A DNA stretch of 14,083 bases, taken from Spirochaetaceae bacterium (GTDB lineage Bacteria > Spirochaetota > Spirochaetia > Treponematales > Breznakiellaceae). The notes beneath the pieces were generated by a model. The model made no database searches, had not been told where the DNA came from, and saw only the letters and a list, made by a program, of their open reading frames with translations. Shown here in pieces: positions 1 through 7,328 of this stretch. Positions within the stretch are counted from its first letter, which is position 1. Every line of letters begins with the position of its first letter. A program made the position numbers and the translations under genes. The stretch is from NCBI GenBank assembly GCA_031267475.1, contig JAIRZA010000221.1:1-14083 (forward strand). The letters run 5' to 3'.

Positions 1-96
1 GGTGGGTTGACATCAAGGACGCTGTTTAGGACACTAAAAGGTAATTCTTTACTTGAGGAGGCAATTCCGTGGGATTGGGGATCACGGTCAACATAA
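1..96 (+). other. Possible 3' end of an upstream gene (partial)
   Basis: Two + strand frames could be the tail of a gene entering from the left. Frame 3 ends at a TAG at 27-29 (residues ...WVDIKDAV). This leaves a 39-base gap before the dUTPase start, which suits normal operon spacing and holds the Shine-Dalgarno sequence. Frame 1 stays open to a TAA at 94-96 and would overlap the dUTPase start by 28 bases. I prefer frame 3, but neither fragment is long enough to identify a family. Confidence 0.3.
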
Positions 97-515
97 AAAA
101 ACTACGGCCGGACGCGGAAACACCAAGCTATAGAACAGCAGGCGCTTCCGGCATGGACATACACGCCTGCCTTGACAAAGACATAAACATACCCGCAGGC
201 GCTTCCGCGGCGATACCAACCGGACTCACATTCGAAATCCCGCCCGGATACGAAATACAAACACGCCCCCGATCAGGCCTCGCGCTAAAACACAACATCA
301 CACTATTAAATTCACCCGGAACCATAGATTCCGATTATCGCGGCGAACTCGCCGTCATTTTGATAAATCTAGGACAGACGGATTTCACAGTTCATCACGG
401 CGACCGCGTAGCGCAGATAGTATTCGCGCCAGTCGCGCGCGCCGTTTTAACCATAGCGACACACCTTTCCGAAACAGACAGAGGAAGCGGGGGCTTCGGT
501 TCTACAGGAATATGA
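69..515 (+). CDS. dut: dUTP diphosphatase (dUTPase), trimeric type
   Basis: Hydrolyses dUTP to dUMP and pyrophosphate in the cytoplasm, which keeps uracil out of DNA and supplies dUMP for dTMP synthesis. All five motifs of the homotrimeric family are present in order: motif 1 AGASGMDIHA (about residues 24-33), motif 2 PRSGLA, motif 3 GTIDSDYRGEL containing the Asp that activates water and the Tyr that discriminates against ribose, motif 4 GDRVAQIVF, and the C-terminal P-loop-like motif 5 RGSGGFGSTG. At 148 residues it is the normal length. The GTG start is supported by AGGAGG at 56-61 with a 7-base spacer. Its TGA overlaps the ATG of the next gene (ATGA), which suggests translational coupling. 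Identification is secure. Confidence 0.96.
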   Translation: MGLGITVNIKKLRPDAETPSYRTAGASGMDIHACLDKDINIPAGASAAIPTGLTFEIPPGYEIQTRPRSGLALKHNITLLNSPGTIDSDYRGELAVILINLGQTDFTVHHGDRVAQIVFAPVARAVLTIATHLSETDRGSGGFGSTGI

Positions 516-1789
516 GTTCAACATCATTAAAAGGCAGAGTATCAGGAACAATACTACGGTATATGCTCAAAGAAACACTATTTGCGTTTTTTGTTTCATT
601 CCTGTTTTTCTTTATAATATTTTTTGTAAACCAACTCCTGCTGCTAGCGCAAGACATACTCTCAAAAAAAGTCCCATTCCAGCAAGTAGCGCTACTCATA
701 ATGTATTCAATACCGGGCGTAGTCGCCCTATCAACACCCTACGCAACATTACTAGGCACACTCATGACAATCGGACGAATGAACACCGACAACGAAATAC
801 TCGTAATGCTGTCCTCCGGACTATCATATAAAAACATCTTTTTACCAACACTACTCGTAGGCATTTTTGTCTCACTCGTTTCATTCGGCGTAAACGACAT
901 ATTACTCCCAGCCGGAACAATCGAATTTTCAAAACTATACCGCCGAATCATGGCGTCCACACCAGCGCTTGAACTAGAATCTAACTCAGTCAAACGATTC
1001 AAAGACACAGTAGTAATCACCGGAAACGTATCCGGACAAAAAATTTCCGATTTACTAATACTCGACAAAACAAGCGACGGCGAGCGACGGGTCATCATGG
1101 CCAAAAACGCGGAATTCATAGACGCGGGAGACGAAGGCCTGCGCCTAGACATGGAGAACGCCTTCATACAATCCACAAAAGAAAGCGTTCACAACGACTA
1201 TGATTACGCGAAAAGCGGACAACTCCGCTACCGCATCGAGCAAGACGACTTCATCGTATCCGTATCCACAATAGGACCCCGCGAGATGAGCTCCCGCGAT
1301 GTATTAGGCGAAATAAAAGATAAAGAAAGCACACTAAATTCAACCCTTTTCGACCGCTACAACAGAATGCTCAGCGCCGGACTCACACTAGAGAACGCCC
1401 TGCGCGGCGGCGTTCAAGGATATTCATGGCCGCAGACAGCATCCTACACACAAAATTTTCTGCGGGAATATCAATTAACCGCGTCCCTCAAAACCGACCG
1501 CATCCTTTCAATCTGGCGTTTGGAATTTTACAAAAAGTTTTCCATACCATTCGGATCATTCTGCTTTATTTTTCTTGCCGTTCCACTAGGACTCATGGCA
1601 AAAAAAAGCGGACAGACAGTCGGTTTCATACTTGGAATAATCATATCAATCATATATTGGGCGCTTCTATTAGGCGGGCAAAACATGGGCATACGACTCG
1701 GCTATTCACCATTTTGGACAATGTGGCTGCCAAACATAATCACATTTGTAATAGGCTTTATAATGTGCGTCCAAAGGGTTAGAAGATGA
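512..1789 (+). CDS. lptF: LptF/LptG (YjgP/YjgQ) family permease, first of the pair
   Basis: Inner-membrane subunit of an LptB2FG-type ABC exporter, which in Gram-negative bacteria extracts lipopolysaccharide from the inner membrane and passes it to the LptC/LptA bridge. Six membrane segments are visible: three near the N terminus (about residues 22-46, 58-86, 107-133) and three near the C terminus (about 344-364, 369-388, 400-420). They flank a polar, beta-rich periplasmic region of about 200 residues. The family signature before TM4 (WRLEFYKKFSIPFGSF) is followed by the AVPLGLMAKKSGQ loop. At 425 residues it is a little longer than E. coli LptF. It starts inside the dut stop codon and ends inside the start codon of the second permease. 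No ATPase (LptB) gene is nearby. F is assigned over G by gene order and length only. Confidence 0.88.
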   Translation: MSSTSLKGRVSGTILRYMLKETLFAFFVSFLFFFIIFFVNQLLLLAQDILSKKVPFQQVALLIMYSIPGVVALSTPYATLLGTLMTIGRMNTDNEILVMLSSGLSYKNIFLPTLLVGIFVSLVSFGVNDILLPAGTIEFSKLYRRIMASTPALELESNSVKRFKDTVVITGNVSGQKISDLLILDKTSDGERRVIMAKNAEFIDAGDEGLRLDMENAFIQSTKESVHNDYDYAKSGQLRYRIEQDDFIVSVSTIGPREMSSRDVLGEIKDKESTLNSTLFDRYNRMLSAGLTLENALRGGVQGYSWPQTASYTQNFLREYQLTASLKTDRILSIWRLEFYKKFSIPFGSFCFIFLAVPLGLMAKKSGQTVGFILGIIISIIYWALLLGGQNMGIRLGYSPFWTMWLPNIITFVIGFIMCVQRVRR

Positions 1790-2850
1790 TAATAGACAGA
1801 TACATGGTTAAACAATTCATACCCGTATTCATATTTTCATCCATCATGTTTATCACACTACTCTGCTTAATAGACCTGTTTTTGAACCTCGTACATTATC
1901 TGAATTACGAAGCGCAATTTTCAGAAATCATGCGGGCCAGCATTTATTATATACCAAAAAGTTTTTCATTAGCGTTGCCAATAGCGCTTTTATTCGCGTC
2001 CGCGTATACATTAGGCGATTTATCGGCGCGTAATGAATTAACCTCCATCGTAACATCCGGAATCCCTTTTTGGCGCTTATCACTTTCGCTCATAGTGATT
2101 GGAATACTAGCTTCGATATTTGCGTTCTTTTTTGAAGACAACGTCGTTATCCCCACCTTCAAAGAAAAAAATATAATCACACGCAGACTGCGGCATCAAA
2201 AACAACCCGAGCAAAATTCAGATATAGTCGTAAAAACCAGAGACGGAAACCGCATATATTCCGTCGATTATTATGACAGAGAAAACCAAACACTCAACGG
2301 CGTAAGCATTGTTGAACGCGATGACAACGGCGGCTTCATACTACAAATACGAGCCGCCGTAGCGCGTTGGAACGGTGAATTCTGGGTTTTCAATAATGCT
2401 TACATTTATGAATGGGAAAACCGGCTGCTTCGCGTCCACGACCTTGCAACAGTTACAGACTACACAGAATCACCCGAAATATTCAGCAGAAGCTCTGTTG
2501 ACGCGGCGGATTTATCAGCGCGGGACGCTGCCTTACTGATAAAAGATTTACGACAGGCAGGACTGCCATATATAAGCGCGCAAGCCGATTATTATCACCG
2601 TTTTTCTTTTTCGGCAGTTTCTTTTATAATCATAGTCCTTTCCATTTCGATGGGCGGACGCTTCAGAAAAAATATAATGCTGATGAGCCTTTTAACAAGC
2701 CTGTCCGTCGCCGTTGTATTTTATATCATGGAAATGCTCAGTATGATGATGGCTAAACTTGGTTATATAAAACCGCTAATGGGAGCGTGGTTTCCGGTAG
2801 TATTCTTTTCAATAATTGGATTGACACTAGTCGTACACGCCAAGACATAA
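1786..2850 (+). CDS. lptG: LptF/LptG (YjgP/YjgQ) family permease, second of the pair
   Basis: Partner of the preceding permease; the two would form the heterodimeric channel of an LptB2FG-type exporter. It has the same topology: membrane segments at about residues 13-36, 58-76 and 98-118, a periplasmic beta-rich domain of about 120-265, then segments at about 272-290, 297-320 and 330-350. The cytoplasmic loop LGDLSARNELTSIVTSGIP matches the coupling-helix region of the family, which contacts the LptB ATPase. It is 354 residues long, close to E. coli LptG. Its ATG overlaps the TGA of lptF (ATGA at 1786-1789), so the two are probably made in equal amounts. In treponemes lacking lipid A the cargo may be another glycolipid; that is inference. 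Confidence 0.88.
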   Translation: MIIDRYMVKQFIPVFIFSSIMFITLLCLIDLFLNLVHYLNYEAQFSEIMRASIYYIPKSFSLALPIALLFASAYTLGDLSARNELTSIVTSGIPFWRLSLSLIVIGILASIFAFFFEDNVVIPTFKEKNIITRRLRHQKQPEQNSDIVVKTRDGNRIYSVDYYDRENQTLNGVSIVERDDNGGFILQIRAAVARWNGEFWVFNNAYIYEWENRLLRVHDLATVTDYTESPEIFSRSSVDAADLSARDAALLIKDLRQAGLPYISAQADYYHRFSFSAVSFIIIVLSISMGGRFRKNIMLMSLLTSLSVAVVFYIMEMLSMMMAKLGYIKPLMGAWFPVVFFSIIGLTLVVHAKT

Positions 2851-2868
2851 TTTTTTAGGGGAGGGGGT

Positions 2869-3987
2869 ATGTTTATTATAAAACACAAAGATACAGAAAC
2901 CATGGCGCGGACAGGAACGCTGCGCCTTCCGCACGGAGAAGTATCAACACCAGTATTTATGCCCGTTGGAACAAACGCGACAGTTAAAGCGCTGACAAAC
3001 GACGACCTTTATGAAATAGATTTTGAAATAATTTTAGCAAATACATATCATTTATATCTGCGGCCGGGAATGGACGTCATAAAAACAACAGGCAGCCTGC
3101 ATGATTTTTCCGGCTGGCGGCGTAATTATTTAACCGATTCCGGCGGATTTCAAATATTTTCTTTATCCTCGCTGCGCAAGATAAGCAATGAAGGAGTCAA
3201 ATTCCGCTCTCACATAGACGGCGGCGAACACCTTTTGTCGCCGGAAAAAGTCGTAGATATACAAACAATATTAAACAGCGATATACAAATGCAGCTTGAT
3301 GTATGCACAAGCTACGGCACAACCTACAAGAAGGCATTGGAGGCGCTCTACACAAACGACAAATGGCTTTCGCGCTCTAAACAAAGATGGCTTGAAAAGC
3401 AGTCGGAAGGCTATTTAGGACAGCTTTTCGCCATAGTTCAAGGAAATTTTTATAAAGACCTGCGCGAAAGAAGCGCCCAGTCGGTTATTGACGCGGACAC
3501 ACCCGGAATCGCGATAGGCGGACTTTCTGTAGGAGAGCCGCCGGAGCTATTCAGCGAATATATGTCTTTTACCAGCGAACTACTCCCCTACAACAAACCG
3601 CGCTATGTCATGGGAATAGGAACACCCGATTACATACTTTTGGCAATAGAAAACGGCATCGATATGTTTGACTGCGTTCTGCCAACCAGACTCGCCCGCA
3701 ACGGACAAGCGCTGACAAGCCGCGGCCCGCTGGCGCTAAAAAAACAGAATTATACATTTGACACACAAGCAATAGACAGTGAGTGCAGTTGCAAAGTCTG
3801 CGCGAAGTACAGCAGGGCGTATATGCGCCATCTTTTTAAGTCGCAGGAAATATTATTTTCTATGCTGGTAAGCTATCACAATTTATATTTTCTGAATAAT
3901 TTAATAAAGAACGCGCGAAAAGCCATCGAGACCGGACAGTTTACAAAATATAAACAAGAGTTCTTAAAAAAATATTACGGAGGTTGA
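2869..3987 (+). CDS. tgt: tRNA-guanine transglycosylase
   Basis: Exchanges guanine-34 in the anticodon of GUN tRNAs (Asp, Asn, His, Tyr) for preQ1, the first tRNA-bound step of queuosine synthesis. All key residues are visible in a TIM-barrel protein of the usual length (372 residues): D90 in DSGGFQ, D144 in MQLDVC, the GGLSVGE substrate loop at 217-223, and the nucleophile D268 in MFDCVLPTR, which corresponds to D280 of Zymomonas Tgt. The structural zinc site is C306, C308, C311 and H337 (SECSCKVC plus SYHNL). A G-rich Shine-Dalgarno (GGGGAGGGGG) ends just before the ATG. No queuosine biosynthesis partner (queA, queC-F) is in the window. Its position inside a lipid-transport and dUTPase operon looks like clustering, not pathway logic. 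Identification is secure. Confidence 0.97.
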   Translation: MFIIKHKDTETMARTGTLRLPHGEVSTPVFMPVGTNATVKALTNDDLYEIDFEIILANTYHLYLRPGMDVIKTTGSLHDFSGWRRNYLTDSGGFQIFSLSSLRKISNEGVKFRSHIDGGEHLLSPEKVVDIQTILNSDIQMQLDVCTSYGTTYKKALEALYTNDKWLSRSKQRWLEKQSEGYLGQLFAIVQGNFYKDLRERSAQSVIDADTPGIAIGGLSVGEPPELFSEYMSFTSELLPYNKPRYVMGIGTPDYILLAIENGIDMFDCVLPTRLARNGQALTSRGPLALKKQNYTFDTQAIDSECSCKVCAKYSRAYMRHLFKSQEILFSMLVSYHNLYFLNNLIKNARKAIETGQFTKYKQEFLKKYYGG

Positions 3988-3988
3988 T

Positions 3989-5578
3989 ATGAAATTGAAT
4001 ATAGTTTATTCCGTAGTTTTTTTATTTTTCGCAGGCGCGTTTTTAGCCGCCGCCGATGAGCCGGATACCGCGCCATTGGTTGACGCCGCCGCCCTCGAAG
4101 ATGAAAGAATGCGCGAGACAATAAAATACGGCACCGACAATGAAATATCAGATTTAATAAAAAACTTACGCGCCAATAAACTTGATCATTTAGACGATGA
4201 CCTTTTGCAGCTTGCGAAAAAAACACGAAATCAAAATATAACACTTGGCATCTTTTCTTTTTTTAGCGAACGCGCCCGTGTTGGATTGGAAGAATCAGCT
4301 TTGACAATACTTAAAAACCGTGAAAACGAAACACCGCAAAAAATAAACGCCGCGATTAATTATCTGGGAGCCGTAAAAGAAAAAGAGGCTGTTCCGTTGA
4401 TGACGGAAATCATTTCTTCAAACGACGACACCCAGTTTGACAGCGCCGCGATAAAGGCGCTGGGAAAAATAATATACACAGAACAAACCGCGCCGCCATA
4501 CGCTTCACGTCCGGCGGCGGCTGACACAGCGGCGGCGGCTGACACAACGGCGGCGGCGGACACGACTGCGGCGACTGACACGGCGGCGGCGGCGGACACG
4601 GCGGCGGCGGCGGACACGGCGGCGGCGGCGAACACGGGCGGCGCTGATTCCGCAGGCTATGCGTGGATTACGGATATACTGATAGACTATTACAAAGAGC
4701 GCGCCCCCAACGACGACACCAGCCAGTCGATAATATCCGCGATAGGCGGCAGCGGCGGCGCCGCCGCCGTATCTTTCCTTTTGGAGATAATAAAAGATGA
4801 CGAGACAGTCGCCCCGTTCCGTATGTCAGCCCTAGAAGCGGCGGCTAAACTAAATTCCCCCGATCTCCTTGACGCTGTGCTTGAGTCCGCGTCTTCCGGC
4901 AACCCCAACATACGCTTTGCGGCAGTCGAGGCGCTGGGAGCTTTCGGCGGCGGCGCGGCAGCAGCCGGCGCGCCAGATACTGACGCGGCAATAATTGACG
5001 CGGCGATTATCGAAAGTTTCCGCGATACATACTTCAAGGCGCGGCTTGCGGCAATTCGCTCCGCAAAAAAGCGGCAGCTTAAAGAGGCAATCCCGTATCT
5101 GCGTTACCGCGCCGAAAAAGACGAAGTACCCGCAATCAGGGAAGAAGCCGTTTCCGCCCTTGGCGCATTTCATGATGCTGACGCGGACAGCGTGATTCTT
5201 GCGCTTTTTAACGACACAAAAAACGGCGACGCTTTACGCGCCCTATGCGCCGAGACCCTCATAAAAAACAACGCGGACGCTTACGCCGAAATAGTCATTA
5301 CAAAACTTGACGAGGCTAAATCAAAAAAACAAACAGCCCTGTACAAAGGATTACTGAAAGCGCTTAGTTTGGCAAAAACAAACAAAGTCGAAAACCTTAC
5401 AGCGCGACTTTTCGTGTCAACTGACGTAGTAGAGAAATTTTACGCGCTGGACATGGCGGCGAACAACCATTTTACGACCCTTAAAAGCGAAGTGGAAAAA
5501 CTCACGCGGGAAAAAAATCAAAGCCTTTCACGCCGCGCGAAAAATACACTGGACTCGTTCAGCAAGCCGTCCGGCTGA
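3989..5578 (+). CDS. Exported HEAT-repeat protein with a DTAAAA tandem repeat
   Basis: A 529-residue protein with a clear signal peptide (hydrophobic 6-20, likely cleavage after AAA at 20-22). It is followed by paired amphipathic helices of HEAT/PBS-lyase type along most of its length (for example around 125-165, 270-330, 345-425). It is likely a periplasmic alpha-solenoid that binds other proteins; no catalytic motif is seen. The solenoid is interrupted at residues 179-214 by six hexapeptides of DTAAAA type encoded by an 18-bp tandem repeat, and a short DAAII duplication lies near residue 335. The tgt stop codon is inside its GGAGG Shine-Dalgarno region (3980-3984) and the ATG follows one base after it, so the two are coupled. 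Its partner is unknown; the operon suggests an envelope role. Confidence 0.85.
   Translation: MKLNIVYSVVFLFFAGAFLAAADEPDTAPLVDAAALEDERMRETIKYGTDNEISDLIKNLRANKLDHLDDDLLQLAKKTRNQNITLGIFSFFSERARVGLEESALTILKNRENETPQKINAAINYLGAVKEKEAVPLMTEIISSNDDTQFDSAAIKALGKIIYTEQTAPPYASRPAAADTAAAADTTAAADTTAATDTAAAADTAAAADTAAAANTGGADSAGYAWITDILIDYYKERAPNDDTSQSIISAIGGSGGAAAVSFLLEIIKDDETVAPFRMSALEAAAKLNSPDLLDAVLESASSGNPNIRFAAVEALGAFGGGAAAAGAPDTDAAIIDAAIIESFRDTYFKARLAAIRSAKKRQLKEAIPYLRYRAEKDEVPAIREEAVSALGAFHDADADSVILALFNDTKNGDALRALCAETLIKNNADAYAEIVITKLDEAKSKKQTALYKGLLKALSLAKTNKVENLTARLFVSTDVVEKFYALDMAANNHFTTLKSEVEKLTREKNQSLSRRAKNTLDSFSKPSG
4523..4630 (+). repeat. 18-bp in-frame tandem repeat, six copies
   Basis: Six consecutive 18-base units with consensus GACACGGCGGCGGCGGCG encode DTAAAA, DTTAAA, DTTAAT, DTAAAA, DTAAAA, DTAAAA. 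The last three units are nearly identical at the DNA level and the first three have diverged. A degenerate seventh unit begins NT. Because the unit is a multiple of three, copy-number change would lengthen or shorten the linker without breaking the frame. The GCG runs make it prone to polymerase slippage and to assembly collapse. Confidence 0.95.
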
Positions 5579-5593
5579 ACACGCTCCGCGTGT
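5579..5593. repeat. Short perfect hairpin directly after the HEAT gene stop
   Basis: ACACGC-TCC-GCGTGT forms a perfect 6-bp stem with a 3-base loop, starting one base after the TGA. It has no following T tract, so it is not a classical intrinsic terminator. It sits immediately before the first nested-hairpin repeat and may be part of that element. Confidence 0.5.
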
Positions 5594-5594
5594 G

Positions 5595-5675
5595 GCTCAA
5601 CGCGGAGCGTTGAGCTCCGGAGTTTGCGCGGAGGCGAAAACTCCATGCCCTTGTGTTGTGAAACCCGCTGGCGGG
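5595..5675 (+). repeat. Nested-hairpin dispersed repeat, copy A
   Basis: About 81 bases made of two hairpins and a conserved tail. Hairpin 1 (5595-5615) is a perfect 9-bp stem GCTCAACGC/GCGTTGAGC with loop GGA. Hairpin 2 (5619-5644) pairs GGAGTTT with AAACTCC around an imperfect middle. The tail at 5645-5675 ends in the small palindrome CCCGCTGGCGGG and matches copy B at 30 of 31 positions. A competing stem (CGGAGC 5603-5608 with GCTCCG 5614-5619) overlaps hairpin 1. No transposase, terminal inverted repeat or target duplication was found. It resembles REP/BIME-type elements in architecture only. Confidence 0.85.
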
Positions 5676-5701
5676 CGCGTATGCCAATCGCCTTTATCGA
5701 A

Positions 5702-5719
5702 GCGCAAACTCCACGCCCC
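5702..5719 (+). repeat. Partial copy of the nested-hairpin repeat
   Basis: The stretch GCGCAAACTCCACGCCC reproduces the right arm of hairpin 2 and the first bases of the tail of copies A and B, without the left arm. It lies in the spacer between the two full copies. This suggests that the spacer is itself a decayed or recombined repeat. Confidence 0.55.
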
Positions 5720-5760
5720 TCGTCGAGGTTCCAGTGACTGTGGGTATGCCGCCGCGTAGG

Positions 5761-5838
5761 GCTCACCGCGGCGCGTTGAGCCCCGGAGTTTCGCGAAGCG
5801 AAACTCCACGCCCTTGTGTTGTGAAACCCGCTGGCGGG
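5761..5838 (+). repeat. Nested-hairpin dispersed repeat, copy B
   Basis: Direct copy of element A, about 165 bases downstream. Hairpin 1 (5761-5781) has the same 9-bp stem with one mismatch and loop GGC. Hairpin 2 (5785-5807) is a perfect 10-bp stem GGAGTTTCGC/GCGAAACTCC with loop GAA. The tail (5808-5838) is almost identical to that of copy A. Nothing else recognisable lies between here and the Shine-Dalgarno of the next gene at 5884-5889, only an A+T-rich stretch (5859-5880) that may hold its promoter. Confidence 0.87.
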
Positions 5839-5900
5839 GGCGGGTACTAGATAAAGACGGTTAATTAGGTTTTAATTGCAAAAGGAGGGAAAAAATATTT

Positions 5901-6254
5901 ATGAAAAAATATATCGCGCTATTTGCCGGAGCCGCGTTACTCTTTGCCGCCTGCCTCAGCCTTAAAAGCCTTGCGGTGTACGAACCCGGCAGTTGGGAAG
6001 GCATAGGCGAAGGCTATAACGGGACAATACACCTCATCGTGGACACAGATTCCACCTCCATCATCGATATTACAATCTTGGAACACAACGACGACGCGAT
6101 GATAGGCGGCGAAGCCATTTCGGAACTAAAGGAATTTATTCTGGAAACAGATTCTACAGACATAGACGCAATAAGCGGCGCAACACAAACAAGCGAAGGC
6201 TTCATTAACGCCGTGAACGAAGCCTTGTCGAAAGCCAGAATCGTTAAAGAATAA
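5901..6254 (+). CDS. FMN-binding lipoprotein with a covalent-flavin motif
   Basis: A 117-residue exported protein consisting almost entirely of one FMN-binding domain (RnfG/NqrC type). The N terminus is a lipoprotein signal: positive MKK, hydrophobic 4-15, lipobox FAAC with C18 as the lipidated residue. Residues 89-97 read DAISGATQT, a full match to the DxxSGATxT motif in which ApbE attaches FMN by a phosphoester bond to the last Thr, here T97. It is therefore probably a membrane-anchored, extracytoplasmic one-domain flavoprotein that relays electrons. The redox partner is not in the window and neither is apbE. GGAGGG at 5884-5889 with an 11-base spacer supports the ATG. The next gene begins 15 bases downstream, so the two are likely cotranscribed. 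Confidence 0.85.
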   Translation: MKKYIALFAGAALLFAACLSLKSLAVYEPGSWEGIGEGYNGTIHLIVDTDSTSIIDITILEHNDDAMIGGEAISELKEFILETDSTDIDAISGATQTSEGFINAVNEALSKARIVKE

Positions 6255-6269
6255 CACCACCGCCGGTTC

Positions 6270-7328
6270 ATGCGGAACATACAATACACCCTAATAATTT
6301 ACATTAGCGCGGCGTTAACCAACACCGCGGCGTTAGTTGACGCCGCGGACCTTGACACACCGCGGAAAAACGAACCGCCGCGCATAGGCGTAGTCAAATT
6401 TCCAGTAGCATCGCTCGACCCCGTAGACGTAGAGAACGCCGAACGCATAAGACTAATCGCGTCAAAAAACATCGGGCTTTCAGAAAAACTATCCGTAATT
6501 CCAATCCACATTTTAGATAATTTTATAGCAGAACATGAAATATCCATATTAAAACTATATAACACCAATGAAATGGAAAAAATCCCAGTAAACTTTGCGC
6601 AATACCTCGTAACAGGCTTTATCAGCGCCGAAGAAAAAAACTACCGCGTCAAGATAAATTTATTAGACATACAAAAAAAAGAATTTTTATTCAGTGAAGA
6701 AGCCTTAATCGGCAATAAAAACGAAACAATATTTTGGAACGGCATAAAAAACCTTACCAGTACATTTCTTGAAAAACTAGATAACAGCATCTTCGCTTTT
6801 GAACCCGAAATAGAAAAACCATACCGCATAGGCGACACCGGACCAGCCGGCGGCCTCATATTTTACGCAAAAAGCGCATACGGAGACGGATGGCGCTACC
6901 TCGAAGCGGCGCCGCCTGAAACAGAGTTTCAGGCATCGTGGGGACTAGAGTTCGAAGACGCCATCCTGCCCAGCCTATTTAGCACAAGCGGAAACATAGG
7001 CGGCGGACGCGGCAACACCGAAAATTTCATAGCAAATTCATATATGTTTCCTCAAAACGAAAAAACCCCGCGGCTCGCCGCCACAGGATGCCGCGCCCTT
7101 GATTTTGGAGGATATACCGATTGGTTTTTACCATCGAAAGACGAATTGATGTTCATGTACGCAAACCTCGCGTCCTGCGGACTCGGCGGATTTCGCGGCG
7201 ACGCTTACTGGTCGTCAACAGAAAGCTCCTACGAGTACGCCTACTTTCAAAGCTTCCGCGAAGGCAAACAATTCTTTAACGGATATAAACTCACGCCGCT
7301 CGCGGTAAGAGCCGTCAGGGCGTTTTGA
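6270..7328 (+). CDS. Exported protein: CsgG/TolB-like N-terminal domain plus DUF1566-like domain
   Basis: A 352-residue protein with a plausible signal peptide (hydrophobic about 5-22, cleavage near ALVDA-A). Residues about 36-145 (PRIGVVKFPVAS ... QYLVTGFISAEEKNYRVKINLLDIQ) have the alternating pattern of the CsgG/LpoB/TolB-N fold, in which an outer-membrane-associated domain integrates accessory factors. Residues about 185-352 carry the DUF1566 (Lcl_C) pattern: IGDTGPAGGLIFY, LDFGGYTDWFLPSKDEL, YWSSTES and a C-terminal LAVRAVRAF. DUF1566 domains are found in cell-surface proteins; no reaction is known. No good Shine-Dalgarno precedes this ATG, so expression may depend on coupling to the FMN-binding gene. 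Its end overlaps the convergent gene by 14 bases. The domain call for the N-terminal part is by pattern only. Confidence 0.75.
   Translation: MRNIQYTLIIYISAALTNTAALVDAADLDTPRKNEPPRIGVVKFPVASLDPVDVENAERIRLIASKNIGLSEKLSVIPIHILDNFIAEHEISILKLYNTNEMEKIPVNFAQYLVTGFISAEEKNYRVKINLLDIQKKEFLFSEEALIGNKNETIFWNGIKNLTSTFLEKLDNSIFAFEPEIEKPYRIGDTGPAGGLIFYAKSAYGDGWRYLEAAPPETEFQASWGLEFEDAILPSLFSTSGNIGGGRGNTENFIANSYMFPQNEKTPRLAATGCRALDFGGYTDWFLPSKDELMFMYANLASCGLGGFRGDAYWSSTESSYEYAYFQSFREGKQFFNGYKLTPLAVRAVRAF

Noticed and set aside
739..1176. - strand ORF of 145 codons opposite lptF
   Set aside because: Serine-rich shadow product with no Shine-Dalgarno, opposite a clear LptF frame.
1426..1782. + strand ORF of 118 codons inside lptF
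   Set aside because: Out-of-frame shadow of a conserved membrane-protein gene.
4360..4635. Antisense ORF rich in Ala, Val and Ser opposite the HEAT gene
   Set aside because: It is the mirror of the GCG tandem repeat; it has no ribosome-binding site and lies inside a well-supported gene.
5579..5593. Intrinsic terminator after the HEAT gene
   Set aside because: The hairpin is good but no T run follows.
5518..5809. Small - strand ORFs over the repeats (products containing KLRGSTRRGEP-like strings)
   Set aside because: They are translations of the palindromic repeat itself. Similar strings appear in an ORF at 12051-12377 only because copy C is there. Not genes.
5579..5838. CRISPR array or MITE
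   Set aside because: Units are few, unequally spaced and palindromic internally, without uniform spacers, terminal inverted repeats or target-site duplications.
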